Of a DNA stretch of 24,339 nucleotides, positions 1-8,842 are shown piece after piece. How positions within the stretch are numbered: position 1 is the first letter of the stretch; each line of letters begins with the position of its first letter. Source of the stretch: JBEVNX01 sp040507895. GTDB taxonomy: Bacteria; Desulfobacterota; Binatia; JACPRU01. A program made the position numbers and the translations under genes. The notes under the pieces were generated by a model. It had not been told where the DNA came from and searched no databases. It was given only the letters and a program-made list of their open reading frames with translations. The stretch lies in the NCBI GenBank assembly GCA_040507895.1, contig JBEVNX010000083.1, positions 1 through 24,339 on the forward strand, written 5' to 3'.

Positions 1-822
1 GACATCCGCAAGATGGGCGGGCTACGCGCCAAGATGCCGATCACCTTCTGGACGTTCGCCGTGGCGTGTTGCGCGATCGCCGGCCTGCCGGTGTTCTCCG
101 GCTTCTTCAGCAAGGACGCGGTGCTGTTTCAGGCCTACGAATCCGGCCACCCCGTGCTGTGGGCGATCGGCGCCTGCGGGGCGCTACTGACCGCCTTCTA
201 CATGTTCCGACTGTTGTTCCTGACGTTCTTCGGCGAGTGCCGCGCGGATCATCATACCTTCGAGCACTTTCACGAATCGCCGCCGGCGATGACGGTGCCC
301 CTCGTCATCCTCGCCGGACTGTCGATCGGAGGAGGGTGGGTCGGCTTGCCGGCTGGCTGGCTCTGGGGCGATCGGTTCGGCGAGTTTCTCGCTCCGGCCC
401 TTGCGGCGCTGCCGCACGCGCATGGGGAGCACTCCGCCGGGCGCGAGTACGCGCTGATGGCGACGTCCGTCCTCATCGCGCTCGCCGGGATCCTGCTGGC
501 ATACGTCTTCTACGTTCGTTCCCCGAGGATCCCTAGTCGATTGTCCGCGCAGCTACGCGGCCTCTACGACACGCTACTCGGCAAATACTGGGTCGACGAG
601 CTCTACGGCGCGACCGTGGTCCGCGGCACGTTCGCGTTCGCCAATGCGCTCTGGCGCTACGTCGACGTGATCGTCATCGACGGGCTCGTGAACGGCGTCG
701 GCGGTATGATCCAGACGCAGAGCGGCCTGTGGAGGCGCTTGCAGACCGGTAACGTCCAGCACTACGCGTTCACTTTCCTCGCGGGCGTGATTCTCGTGAT
801 CGGCTATTTCCTGATTCGCTGA
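1..822 (+). CDS. nuoL: NADH-quinone oxidoreductase subunit L, C-terminal part (5' truncated by window)
   Basis: Membrane antiporter-like subunit of proton-pumping complex I. The reading frame is open from base 1 (Asp-Ile-Arg-Lys before the first Met at 13), so the N-terminal half lies outside the window; about 273 residues are visible. The opening GGLRAKMPITFW and the following VFSGFFSKDA segment are typical of NuoL/ND5. The C-terminus has hydrophobic segments separated by an amphipathic stretch with LLGKYWVDELYG, matching the long lateral helix region of NuoL that braces NuoM and NuoN, and ends in a last membrane helix (FTFLAGVILVIGYFLI). nuoM starts two bases after its stop, so the genes are co-transcribed. 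Identification is firm; only the truncation limits it. Confidence 0.95.
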   Translation, partial: DIRKMGGLRAKMPITFWTFAVACCAIAGLPVFSGFFSKDAVLFQAYESGHPVLWAIGACGALLTAFYMFRLLFLTFFGECRADHHTFEHFHESPPAMTVPLVILAGLSIGGGWVGLPAGWLWGDRFGEFLAPALAALPHAHGEHSAGREYALMATSVLIALAGILLAYVFYVRSPRIPSRLSAQLRGLYDTLLGKYWVDELYGATVVRGTFAFANALWRYVDVIVIDGLVNGVGGMIQTQSGLWRRLQTGNVQHYAFTFLAGVILVIGYFLIR

Positions 823-824
823 GC

Positions 825-2384
825 ATGGGCCCGCCGCTACTCACCGCTCTCGTCTTCACGCCGACGCTCGGGGCGGTCTTCCTCGGTTTCCTGCCGAACG
901 AAGCGCGCGTCGTGCAACGCGCGGCGCTCGTGTTCTCGCTCGTGCCGTTGCTCCTGTCGCTCGCGGTCCTCGCGCTCTTCGACCCGGCGCGGGGCGACTT
1001 CCAAATGATGGAGCGCCACGCTTGGCTGCCGGAGTTCGGCGTCCAGTATCTGCTCGGCGTCGACGGCGTCAGCCTGTTCCTCGTGCTTCTCACGACCCTG
1101 CTCACGGTGCTGGTCGTGCTCGCCGCCTTCGGGGACGTGCACAAGCACGTGCGGGAGTACATGATCCTCATGCTGGTGCTCGAGACCGGCATGATCGGCA
1201 CGCTGCTCGCGCTCGACCTGATCCTCTTCTACGTCTTCTGGGAAGTGATGCTGGTGCCGATGTACCTACTGATCGGCGTGTGGGGTGGCCCGCGGCGGAT
1301 CTATGCGGCGATCAAGTTCGCTCTCTACACGATGTTCGGCAGTCTCCTCATGCTGGTGGCGATTCTGTATCTGGCGGTGCTCCATGGCCGAGCGACCGGC
1401 GCGATCAGCTTCGACCTGTTGCAGCTCTACGGGCTCTCCATCGCTCCCTCCACGCAGCTCTGGCTGTTCGCCGCGTTCGCGCTCGCCTTCGCGATCAAGG
1501 TACCGATGTTCCCCCTGCATACGTGGTTGCCCGACGCGCACGTCGAGGCGCCGACCGGCGGCTCGGTGATCCTCGCCGGGGTGCTCCTCAAGATGGGCAC
1601 GTACGGCTTCTTGCGCTTCGCCTGGCCGCTCTTTCCGACGGCGGCGACCATCGCTGCCCCCTACATCATGGCCATCGCGGTCGTCGGAATCATCTACGGA
1701 GCGCTGGTCGCACTGGTGCAGCCGGACCTCAAGAAGCTGGTCGCCTACTCGTCCGTCAGCCACCTCGGATTCGTGATGCTCGGCCTCGCCGCCATGAACG
1801 TGGAAGGTGTTTCGGGCGCCGTCTTCCAGATGCTGAACCACGGCCTCTCGACGGGCGCTCTGTTCCTTGCGGTCGGCGCGATCTACGAGCGCCGTCACAC
1901 GCGGCAGATCTCCGACTTCGGCGGGCTCTGGAAGATCGTGCCGGTCTACTCGGTGTTCTTCTTGATCGCGATGCTCTCGTCGGCCGGGTTGCCGGGGCTC
2001 AACGGCTTCGTCGGCGAGTTCCTCTGCTTGCTCGGCGCCTTCGGCCGCGATCCGCGCTTCGCCGCGCCAGCCGTGTTGGGCGTCATCCTCGGCGCCTTGT
2101 ATCTCACCTGGATGTATCAGCGGGTGATCTTCGGCCCCGTGACCCACGAGGAGAATCGCACGCTTTCGGATCTCTCACCCCGCGAGATCGCCGTCTTCGC
2201 GCCGATCCTCGCGCTGGTGTTTTTTATGGGGATCTACCCGAAGCCGCTGCTCTCGCGCATGGAGCCCTCCGTCGCGGCAATCGTGGCGCACGTCGAGAAG
2301 CACCGGAAGAGCCCGGGACCGCCGAGCGACGAGCCGGTGACTGAGGTGAAGGCCTCCACTCGGCGCCCGGAAAGGCCGCTATGA
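825..2384 (+). CDS. nuoM: NADH-quinone oxidoreductase subunit M
   Basis: Antiporter-like proton-translocating subunit of complex I in the inner membrane. The 519-residue product has the family length and roughly 14 hydrophobic segments. Two key charged residues of Mrp-type antiporter subunits are visible: Glu140 in FYVFWEVMLVPMYLLIG and Lys225 in AFAIKVPMFPLHTWLPDAH. The segment DLKKLVAYSSVSHLGFVMLG is also a strong NuoM/ND4 signature. The ATG at 825 follows the nuoL stop by two bases, and the gene overlaps nuoN by four bases (ATGA), indicating translational coupling. The last 30 or so residues (rich in Pro, Arg, Glu) are hydrophilic and probably a flexible tail. Confidence 0.97.
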   Translation: MGPPLLTALVFTPTLGAVFLGFLPNEARVVQRAALVFSLVPLLLSLAVLALFDPARGDFQMMERHAWLPEFGVQYLLGVDGVSLFLVLLTTLLTVLVVLAAFGDVHKHVREYMILMLVLETGMIGTLLALDLILFYVFWEVMLVPMYLLIGVWGGPRRIYAAIKFALYTMFGSLLMLVAILYLAVLHGRATGAISFDLLQLYGLSIAPSTQLWLFAAFALAFAIKVPMFPLHTWLPDAHVEAPTGGSVILAGVLLKMGTYGFLRFAWPLFPTAATIAAPYIMAIAVVGIIYGALVALVQPDLKKLVAYSSVSHLGFVMLGLAAMNVEGVSGAVFQMLNHGLSTGALFLAVGAIYERRHTRQISDFGGLWKIVPVYSVFFLIAMLSSAGLPGLNGFVGEFLCLLGAFGRDPRFAAPAVLGVILGALYLTWMYQRVIFGPVTHEENRTLSDLSPREIAVFAPILALVFFMGIYPKPLLSRMEPSVAAIVAHVEKHRKSPGPPSDEPVTEVKASTRRPERPL

Positions 2385-3829
2385 GCCTGCCCAGCGTCGA
2401 TTGGGTTCCTCTGCTCCCCGTGCTCACGGTGACCGCCACCGCCTTGGCGGTGCTGATCGCCGACCTGTTCCTCGCCGAACCGGACCGCGATGCGCTCGCG
2501 TGGCTGTCCGTCCTCGGCCTCGTTGTCGCCGCGGGAGTGTCCGCGATCCTCTGGGGCCACCCGGGGAGAACGCTCGGCAACTCGTTCGTCATCGACGACT
2601 ACGCGGTGTTCTTCGACCTGCTGTTCTGCGCGGCGAGCTTGCTCAGCACGCTGATGGCCGTCGACTACCTGACGACGACGCCGGTACGCCCGGGCGAATA
2701 CTACGCGCTCGTGTTGTTTGCGACCGCGGGGATGATGACGATGGCCGCCGCGGCGGATCTGATCGTCCTCTTTCTTGGTCTCGAAGTCATGTCGATCGCC
2801 GTCTACGTGCTGGCGGGTGTGTGGCGACAGGATGTTCGGTCGAACGAGGCCGCGCTCAAGTACTTCCTACTCGGCGCCTTCGCCAGCGGCTTTCTGTTGT
2901 TCGGCATCGCGCTGGTCTACGGCGTCACGGCGAGCACGCGACTCGATGCCATCGCCACTCATGTCGCCCGCCACAGCGAGCAGGCGCGGCCGATGCTGTT
3001 GCTCGGCGTCGGGCTCCTGATCGTCGGATTCGGCTTCAAAGTGGCGGCCGTGCCGTTTCACGTGTGGACACCCGACGTCTACGAGGGCGCTCCGACGTCC
3101 GTTACGGCGCTCATGGCCGTCGGCGTGAAGGCGGCGGGCTTCGCGGCCTTCGCGCGGGTGTTCCTCGAGACCCTCTCGGCCGGCAGCGCCGATTGGAACG
3201 TCGTGCTGTGGTGGTTGGCGGCCGCAACCATGACGGTCGGCAACGTGCTCGCGATCGCGCAATCGAACATCAAGCGCATGCTCGCCTATTCCTCGATCGC
3301 TCACGCGGGTTACGCGCTCGTCGCCATGGTGGCGGGCGGCACGGCCGGCGGGGCCGCGCTGCTCTTCTATCTTCTCGCCTACGCCGCCACGAACCTCGGC
3401 GCATTCGGGGTGGTGATCGCGCTGGCGCGAGTCGGCGAGCCGAACGAGGCGATCGAGCGCTACGCGGGACTCGGCTTTCGCCGTCCGCTGCTGGCGATGG
3501 CGATGGCGGCGTTCATGCTGTCGCTCGCGGGCGTTCCGCCGCTCGTCGGGTTTGCCGGCAAGCTTTACGTGTTCCGCGCGGCGGTCGAGAACGGGTACGT
3601 GAGCTTGGCGGTGATCGGTGTGCTGAACAGCGTGGTGAGCGCCTACTACTACATCTGGATCATCGTGACGATGTACATGCGAGAAGGCGAGCTGGAGCTG
3701 CCCTCGCTGACCACGCGCCCCTACCTGGCGGCGACCATCGGTATCGCCTTCGCCGCCACGGTGGTCCTCGGAATCTTCCCCGGGCTCGGCTACGCCCTGG
3801 CCCGCGGTGGCTTCCTGTCGCTCGGCTGA
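2381..3829 (+). CDS. nuoN: NADH-quinone oxidoreductase subunit N
   Basis: Third antiporter-like subunit of complex I. The 482-residue protein is hydrophobic throughout. Diagnostic residues seen are Glu135 in FLGLEVMSIAVYVLAG and Lys220 in GFGFKVAAVPFHVWTPDVYEG; the latter is nearly invariant in NuoN. The segment NIKRMLAYSSIAHAGYALV is also characteristic. The ATG at 2381 overlaps the nuoM stop (ATGA). It is the last nuo gene: the next gene is on the opposite strand and a possible hairpin follows, so this is the end of the operon, as in most nuoA-N clusters. Confidence 0.97.
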   Translation: MSLPSVDWVPLLPVLTVTATALAVLIADLFLAEPDRDALAWLSVLGLVVAAGVSAILWGHPGRTLGNSFVIDDYAVFFDLLFCAASLLSTLMAVDYLTTTPVRPGEYYALVLFATAGMMTMAAAADLIVLFLGLEVMSIAVYVLAGVWRQDVRSNEAALKYFLLGAFASGFLLFGIALVYGVTASTRLDAIATHVARHSEQARPMLLLGVGLLIVGFGFKVAAVPFHVWTPDVYEGAPTSVTALMAVGVKAAGFAAFARVFLETLSAGSADWNVVLWWLAAATMTVGNVLAIAQSNIKRMLAYSSIAHAGYALVAMVAGGTAGGAALLFYLLAYAATNLGAFGVVIALARVGEPNEAIERYAGLGFRRPLLAMAMAAFMLSLAGVPPLVGFAGKLYVFRAAVENGYVSLAVIGVLNSVVSAYYYIWIIVTMYMREGELELPSLTTRPYLAATIGIAFAATVVLGIFPGLGYALARGGFLSLG

Positions 3830-3874
3830 GAGTCATCCTCGGACTCGGACACGGACCAAGCCGCGGTCGCGATA

Positions 3875-3910
3875 AACGGCGGCGATCCGTGACTCAGGCC
3901 TACCGCCGTT
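3875..3910. terminator. Possible weak terminator hairpin between convergent nuoN and cupin genes
   Basis: An exact 8-base inverted repeat (AACGGCGG at 3875-3882, CCGCCGTT at 3903-3910) encloses a 20-base loop and covers the stop codon of the minus-strand cupin gene. It lies in the 70-base gap between two converging genes, where a terminator would be expected. The large loop and lack of a clear T-run make it weak; it may be chance in GC-rich DNA. Confidence 0.3.
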
Positions 3911-4205
3911 GACCGACGAGGTAGAGGCAACCGTCGACCCCCACGAGCGCGCTGTGCACGGTACCCCTCGGCAGCATGAGCCGGTCGCCGGGCTCGAGGG
4001 CGTAGCGCTCGGCGCCGATCCCGAACGTGATCTCTCCTCGGACGACCCAGAGGCTTTCGTCGTGGTCGTGCGCGTGCGGCTGATAGTCGGCAGCGGCGTC
4101 GTCGCGCCAACGAAAGACCTCGAAACCTTCCGCCTCCAACTGCCGGCGCAGCGCCCCTTCGCGGGGCTTGACGACCCCTTTCCACCGGACGATTTCGAGC
4201 TTCAT
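3900..4205 (-). CDS. Small single-domain cupin protein
   Basis: A 101-residue protein made almost entirely of one cupin barrel. Cupin motif 1 is seen as PHAHDHDESLWVVRG (the His/His/Glu metal-ligand pattern) and motif 2 as GDRLMLPRGTVHSAL with the last His ligand. The frame extends upstream to an ATG at 4286, but homologous small cupins begin at a sequence like MKLEIVRWKG, so I place the start at 4205. Such proteins bind a divalent metal but the substrate cannot be told from sequence. It stands alone on the minus strand, convergent with nuoN and divergent from the membrane protein gene at 4412. Family assignment is confident; function unknown. Confidence 0.85.
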   Translation of the reverse strand: MKLEIVRWKGVVKPREGALRRQLEAEGFEVFRWRDDAAADYQPHAHDHDESLWVVRGEITFGIGAERYALEPGDRLMLPRGTVHSALVGVDGCLYLVGQRR

Positions 4206-4411
4206 GCGAGCGCTCTCGACTTCGAGTCTGTGCTTTGCGAGAAGAGCTGGCAACCGATGAGCCTGCGCAACGGCTCGCCGATCCACCTCAGGGGCGCCGG
4301 CGGCGGGATCGAGTATCGAGAATGCCCCACCCGCCGGTCCTCCATCGCGGAGAGGGTGCGCGAAACACCCGGCGACGACGTCTTCGCCGCCTTCGAGCGC
4401 CCGTGCCCGCC

Positions 4412-5134
4412 GTGAGCGACGCGACCCCGTCAGGCCCCGTTTCGCGGCTCGCGCGCGTCGGCGGCTTGATCGTGGCGATAGGCGTCCTGTTCGTCGTCGG
4501 CAGGCGCGCGGGGGCCTACGTTCCGGCCTTCGCGGCTTGGGTGAACGAGCTCGGCGCTTGGGGACCGATTGCGTTCATCGTCGGCTACGCGGCGGCGGTC
4601 GTGCTCCTGGTTCCAGCGGTCCTCCTCACGCTCGCTGGCGGCGCGGTCTTCGGCCTCGTGCAAGGCACGCTCTACGTGTTCGTGGCCGCGGTCGCGGGTT
4701 CGATTGGGGCGTTTCTGATCTCCCGCTACGTCGCTCGCGGTCTGGTGGAGAAGCGGCTCGGGGCGAACCCGCGCGTCGCTGCGATCGATCGCGCAGTCGC
4801 GGCGCAGGGGCTGCGCATCGTGTTCCTCCTCCGTCTCTCCCCCGCGTTTCCGTTCGTGCTTCTCAACTACGCGCTCGGGCTAACGCGCGTTCGTTTCGCC
4901 GACTACGCGCTCGCCTCGTTCGGCATGATCCCCGGTACGATCCTCTACGTGTACTACGGAAAGCTCGTGGGTGACGTCGCCTCGCTCGGCTCCGGCCATT
5001 CCCCGCCGCGCGGCGCGGCCTACTACGCGCTGACGATCGTCGGTCTCGCCGCGACGATCGGCGTCACCACGCTGGTGGCGCGGATCGCCCGCCGCGCCGT
5101 GCGCGAAGCGACCGGGGAATCGAGCGGGACCTGA
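4412..5134 (+). CDS. TVP38/TMEM64 (SNARE-associated / DedA superfamily) membrane protein
   Basis: A 240-residue inner-membrane protein of the VTT/DedA superfamily. After a first helix (GGLIVAIGVLFVVG) come the two family hallmarks: LTLAGGAVFGLVQGTLY and, about 80 residues later, FLLRLSPAFPFVLLNYALGL. These form the re-entrant core of this family, whose members are linked to lipid scrambling or ion-coupled transport. The frame is open from 4235, but the first 59 codons give an Arg/Pro-rich sequence with no family resemblance, so the GTG at 4412 (or 4403) is preferred; no good ribosome binding site is present to decide. The stop is one base from that of the convergent regulator gene. The 4206-4402 gap between this gene and the cupin shows no recognisable promoter. 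Confidence 0.85.
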   Translation: MSDATPSGPVSRLARVGGLIVAIGVLFVVGRRAGAYVPAFAAWVNELGAWGPIAFIVGYAAAVVLLVPAVLLTLAGGAVFGLVQGTLYVFVAAVAGSIGAFLISRYVARGLVEKRLGANPRVAAIDRAVAAQGLRIVFLLRLSPAFPFVLLNYALGLTRVRFADYALASFGMIPGTILYVYYGKLVGDVASLGSGHSPPRGAAYYALTIVGLAATIGVTTLVARIARRAVREATGESSGT

Positions 5135-5135
5135 C

Positions 5136-6133
5136 CTAGGCGCGCGCCGCCGAGCGGAAGCGCAGGCGGTAGGCGCTCGGCGCCACGCGCACCACGCGCA
5201 GGAACGCTCGGCGCAGGATCTCGGCGCTGGCGAACCCGCACTGACCGGCGATCTCGTCGAGGCCGTCACTCGATTCTTCGAGGCGCCGTCTCGCCGCCTC
5301 GATTCGCGCGCGCTCGACGAAGCGTGCCGGCGTGGTCCCGACCTCACGCGCGAACACGCGCGCGAAATTGCGCTCGCTCATCGCGGCGCGCCGGGCGAGC
5401 GCGGGAATCGACAAATCCTCGGCGAGATGATCGGCGATCCAAGCCTGGAGCGCCCGCAGCGGCTCGCGGTCGGCGGCCTGCACGGCGAGCTGCGCGCTGA
5501 ACTGAGATTGTCCACCCGGCCGCTTGAGGAACAGCACCAGTTGACGCGCCACCCGCAGCGCGACGTCGCGCCCGTGGTCTTCTTCCACGAGAGCGAGCGC
5601 GAGGTCCGTCCCCGCGGTGACGCCCCCCGAGCTGTAGATGTTGCCGTCGCGCACGAAGATCGGATCCCTCTCGACGATCACACGTGGGTAGCGCCGCGCA
5701 AGCTCGCCGCAGACCTCCCAGTGTGTGGTCGCGCGCCGACCGTCGAGGACGCCGGCTTCGGCGAGAAGAAACGTGCCGCTGCAAACCGACGCGAGCCGCC
5801 GCACGCGGCGCGCCATTCGGCGGATCCACGCGAGCAGCAACTCGTCCGCGAGGGCTGCCGGCGTGCCTCGCCCGCCGGCCACCAGCAGCGTGTCGATGCC
5901 GCCCCGGACCTCCCCGACGGCGCGGTCCGCCACCAGCCGGATCCCCGACGACATCGGCAGCGGCCCCCCCGCCGAGCGAGCACCTCGACGCGATAGGCAG
6001 GCTCGGCCTGCGCCCGGCCAGTGCCGAGCATCTGGGCCGCCTGGCTGAACACCTCCAGAGGCCCCGTAACGTCGAGGACCTCGGCGCCCGGGAAGGCAAC
6101 GACCGCGATCCGGCGGCTCGCCGGAACGCTCAT
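5136..6133 (-). CDS. GlxA-family regulator (DJ-1/PfpI domain plus AraC HTH), interrupted by a -1 frameshift
   Basis: Two overlapping frames together make one 332-residue protein. The N-terminal frame (start ATG 6133) gives RRIAVVAFPGAEVLDVTGP, the beginning of a DJ-1/PfpI domain, and runs to about 5970. The rest, from MSSGIRLVADRAV onward, is in another frame and contains the nucleophile-elbow-like VCSGTFLLAEAG (Cys about residue 118), GNIYSSGGVTAGTDLALALV, then a C-terminal AraC/XylS pair of helix-turn-helix motifs (about 240-320). The break falls in a run of seven C at 5964-5970; one more base (GGGGGGGG on the coding strand) joins the frames perfectly as RRGGPLPMSSGI. It is either a sequencing/assembly slip or a recent mutation. 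Members of this family sense small metabolites and activate nearby catabolic genes; the effector is unknown. Read alone, the downstream frame would be annotated as 5136-5954. Confidence 0.85.
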
Positions 6134-6213
6134 CCCGCCACCGCCGCGCCGGATTGCAACTCGCGCGTCAGTTGCTCGAACATCTGGCGATGGGCGGCTT
6201 TCGGTTTGGACAT
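6130..6213 (-). CDS. Possible 27-codon upstream ORF coupled to the GlxA-type regulator
   Basis: An ATG at 6213, preceded on the minus strand by GAGGGAAAG about nine bases away, opens a 27-residue frame (MSKPKAAHRQMFEQLTREL and eight further residues) whose TGA overlaps the regulator's ATG as ATGA. The amphipathic sequence (Lys/Arg/Glu with Met-Phe-Leu) is reasonable for a real peptide. I do not recognise it. It may be a leader ORF providing translational coupling, a remnant of a larger gene, or chance. Confidence 0.35.
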   Translation of the reverse strand: MSKPKAAHRQMFEQLTRELQSGAAVAG

Positions 6214-6356
6214 CGTCCGGTCTTTCCCTCGCGACGACGTCATTTCATGCCATCGGAGCCGCTTGGCTGCCAGGACATTCACCCAACGAATTCGGCCAGA
6301 TCGTGTGGCGTCCCATTGCGCCGCGGTTCGCGGCTGGTTTATTCGCGTGACATCTC

Positions 6357-8768
6357 ATGCCGGAGGAGATCCTACGCGGAGCCGAGGTGTCGGCGGAGGG
6401 GCCAGCGCGATCTTCTCCTCCCGTCCAGCAGCCCTGGCCATTCGTGGGCGGCAAGCGGCTCGCGTTTCTCCTCGACGCGGCGAGCTCGATCGAACGGCGC
6501 CTTCTCGAGCAATGGATCGATAGCAATCGGCCCGAGAGCATCAGCCCGTCGAGCTGCGAGCAGATCGCGATCCCTTCGTCACGGCGCGGCGGTGGTGCCA
6601 CCGTCGTAGACCGCCGTTTGGAGGCATGCCTCGCAGTTGGCGACGATCCGCTGCTCGCGCCGCTGCGGGTCGCTTGGCTGCCGCACGAGAAGGGCGGATC
6701 TCGGGAGGTGCGCTTTTCCGACCTCGTCACGCTCGGGGATCCCCGCGACCCCGGTCTGGTCCGCCAGCGATGGCTTTGTCGCGATCCCGATCGGTACCGC
6801 GTGGTCGTGGCCGAGCCGGCGCCGGCCTCTGCGCTTCGGGGGCGATGGCAGCAAGCGGGGGGTGACACCACGCTGAGCCTGCCGGAGTTCGTCGTACGGC
6901 AGGCGCACCTCGCTCTCGAGCGAGCTGAGCGGCGGCTGCGCGGCTCGCGCTACAAAGTTCCGCGCTTCGTGCACGAGGAGATCCTGGCCCGGCCGGCGTT
7001 TCGTGGCGCGGTGGCGGTGCTCGCCCGCGAGCGCGGCGTGCCGGAGGCCGCCGTCGCCGAGGAAGCGGCGGGCGATCTCCGCGAGATCGCCGCCACGCAC
7101 AGCCCGTACGTCATCGACCTCACGGCGAATCTCATCCGGCTGCTGTACACCCGCGGCTACGGCGAGCGGCTTCACTACGATCGCGCGCAGCTGCGCGACA
7201 TCTATGCGCTCACGCAGCGCTATCCGGTGGTCTTTCTGCCGTCTCACAAGTCGAACCTCGACCACCTGGTGCTGCAGTACGCCCTCCACGAGAACGGGCA
7301 TCCACCGAACCACACGGCCGGCGGCACCAACATGAACTTCTTCCCCGTCGGACCGCTCATCCGGCGAAGCGGCCTGTTCTTCATCCGGCGTACCTTCAAA
7401 GACGATCCGGTCTACAAGCTCGTGCTCCGTCAATACATCGACTACCTGATCGAGAAGCGCTTCTCGCTCGAGTGGTACATCGAGGGAGGCCGGTCGCGCT
7501 CCGGCAAGCTGTTGTCGCCGCGGCTCGGCTTGCTCGCCTACGTGATCGATTCGTTTCGCCGCGGTCGCGCCGAAGACGTGTATTTGATCCCTACGGCGGT
7601 CGCCTACGACCAGATTCAGGACGTGGGCGACTACGTCGCGGAAAGCCGCGGCGCCGCCAAGCAGCGCGAGAGCCTCGGTTGGTTCCTGAAAGTGCTCCGC
7701 GGCATCCAGAACCGGCTCGGTAACATCTACATCCGCTTCGGCGAGCCGTTGTCGCTCGCCGGCGCTCTCGGTCGCGCCGAGTCGATCGGGGATTCCGAGG
7801 CGGACGAACAGAGCCTCACCGTCGCCAAGATCGCCTTCGAGGTCGCGGTGCGCATCAACCGGGTAACGCCGATCACCCCGACGTCCCTGGTGATGCTGGC
7901 GATGCTCGGCGCCGACCGCGCGGTGACCGTCGACGAAACCGTGATCGTGCTGCGGAACTGGGTCGACTACGTACGCCGCCGGGGGCTACCGACCACCGAG
8001 GAGTTGAAGCTGAACGCCGCCGATGGGGTGCGGGCGGTGCTCGAGACACTGGTGACGAGCGGGGTCGTGACCTCGTTCTCGAAGGGCCCCGAGCCCGTGT
8101 ATGCCATCGGCGAGGACCAGCACCTCGCCGCCGCGTACTATCGCAACTCGATCGTACACTTCTTCGTCAACTCATCGATCGCCGAACTTTCGCTGCTTCG
8201 CGCCGCCGAGGCCGACGTAGCTGACCGCGTGGGAGAGTTCTGGGACGAGGTGCTGCGCCTGCGCGATCTCTTGAAGTTCGAGTTCTTCTTCGCAGACAAG
8301 GAGAGGTTCCGGGACGAGATTCGCACGGAGGTGAAGCTCAACGAGCGGGAGTGGGAAGCGCGGCTCGCGGACGGGCCGGAGGCGATCCACAAGCTCCTTC
8401 ACCGCTTTCGTCCGTTCACCGCTCATCGCGCGCTGCGGCCCTTCCTCGAAGCCTACCGGATCGTCGGCGACGAGCTCGAGCGGCTCGATTCCGGTGCTCG
8501 ATTCGAGGAGCCGGCGTTCCTAGCCCGTTGCCTCGCCCGGGGCGAGCAATACCGGCTACAGCGGCGCACGCAGAGCGCGGAGTCCGTATCGAGCGTGCTG
8601 TTCGTGACGGCGCTCCAGCTGGCGGCGAACCGCGGGTTGCTCGAACCCGGCGGCGCGCAGTTGACGGAGCGGCGGGTGGCGTTCGCCGCCGAGCTCCGTC
8701 AGGTGATTCGCCGGGTCGAGGTCGTGGCGGCGCTGGCCGCCAGCCGCCGCGCGCGACTGATCGACTAG
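6357..8768 (+). CDS. plsB: Glycerol-3-phosphate 1-O-acyltransferase
   Basis: Catalyses the first step of membrane phospholipid synthesis: acyl transfer to the sn-1 position of glycerol 3-phosphate at the inner membrane. The 803-residue length agrees with bacterial PlsB. All four acyltransferase blocks are seen: block I PSHKSNLDHL (His297/Asp302 of the HX4D catalytic pair), block II GPLIRRSGLFFIRR, block III WYIEGGRSRSGKLLSPRLG (about 373-391) and block IV YLIPTAVAYD. The N-terminal 200 and C-terminal 300 residues match the helical flanks of PlsB rather than the short PlsC/PlsY types. The ATG at 6357 follows an in-frame stop at 6348-6350, so it is the earliest start; no Shine-Dalgarno sequence is evident. 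It diverges from the GlxA-type regulator and converges with the flavoprotein gene. Confidence 0.95.
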   Translation: MPEEILRGAEVSAEGPARSSPPVQQPWPFVGGKRLAFLLDAASSIERRLLEQWIDSNRPESISPSSCEQIAIPSSRRGGGATVVDRRLEACLAVGDDPLLAPLRVAWLPHEKGGSREVRFSDLVTLGDPRDPGLVRQRWLCRDPDRYRVVVAEPAPASALRGRWQQAGGDTTLSLPEFVVRQAHLALERAERRLRGSRYKVPRFVHEEILARPAFRGAVAVLARERGVPEAAVAEEAAGDLREIAATHSPYVIDLTANLIRLLYTRGYGERLHYDRAQLRDIYALTQRYPVVFLPSHKSNLDHLVLQYALHENGHPPNHTAGGTNMNFFPVGPLIRRSGLFFIRRTFKDDPVYKLVLRQYIDYLIEKRFSLEWYIEGGRSRSGKLLSPRLGLLAYVIDSFRRGRAEDVYLIPTAVAYDQIQDVGDYVAESRGAAKQRESLGWFLKVLRGIQNRLGNIYIRFGEPLSLAGALGRAESIGDSEADEQSLTVAKIAFEVAVRINRVTPITPTSLVMLAMLGADRAVTVDETVIVLRNWVDYVRRRGLPTTEELKLNAADGVRAVLETLVTSGVVTSFSKGPEPVYAIGEDQHLAAAYYRNSIVHFFVNSSIAELSLLRAAEADVADRVGEFWDEVLRLRDLLKFEFFFADKERFRDEIRTEVKLNEREWEARLADGPEAIHKLLHRFRPFTAHRALRPFLEAYRIVGDELERLDSGARFEEPAFLARCLARGEQYRLQRRTQSAESVSSVLFVTALQLAANRGLLEPGGAQLTERRVAFAAELRQVIRRVEVVAALAASRRARLID

Positions 8769-8790
8769 TTGGCTGTCAGAGCTGAAATGG

Positions 8791-8827
8791 AAGCGGAGTC
8801 GGCGAGGCTCGGCGACTCGTCCCGCTT
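8791..8827. terminator. Bidirectional terminator hairpin between plsB and the convergent flavoprotein gene
   Basis: The gap between the two converging genes contains a strong nested inverted repeat: AAGCGG (8791-8796) with CCGCTT (8822-8827), and AGTCG (8797-8801) with CGACT (8813-8817), with a further CG/CG pair inside and a small CGTC bulge on one side. The + strand arm runs into CTTTGT. Position between convergent stops supports a shared terminator. Confidence 0.6.
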
Positions 8828-8842
8828 TGTCGTGACCGGCTC

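Noticed and set aside
2401..3912. A 503-codon + strand ORF overlapping nuoN in another frame
   Set aside because: Arg/Gly/Ala-rich translation with no domain; it is the out-of-frame shadow of nuoN in high-GC DNA.
4235..4411. N-terminal extension of the TVP38-type membrane protein
   Set aside because: The extra residues are Arg/Pro-rich and unlike the family; the GTG at 4412 or 4403 fits better.
6321..6333. Inverted repeat CCGCG-GTT-CGCGG upstream of plsB
   Set aside because: Five-base arms of pure GC are expected by chance in such GC-rich DNA, and no regulator is implied.
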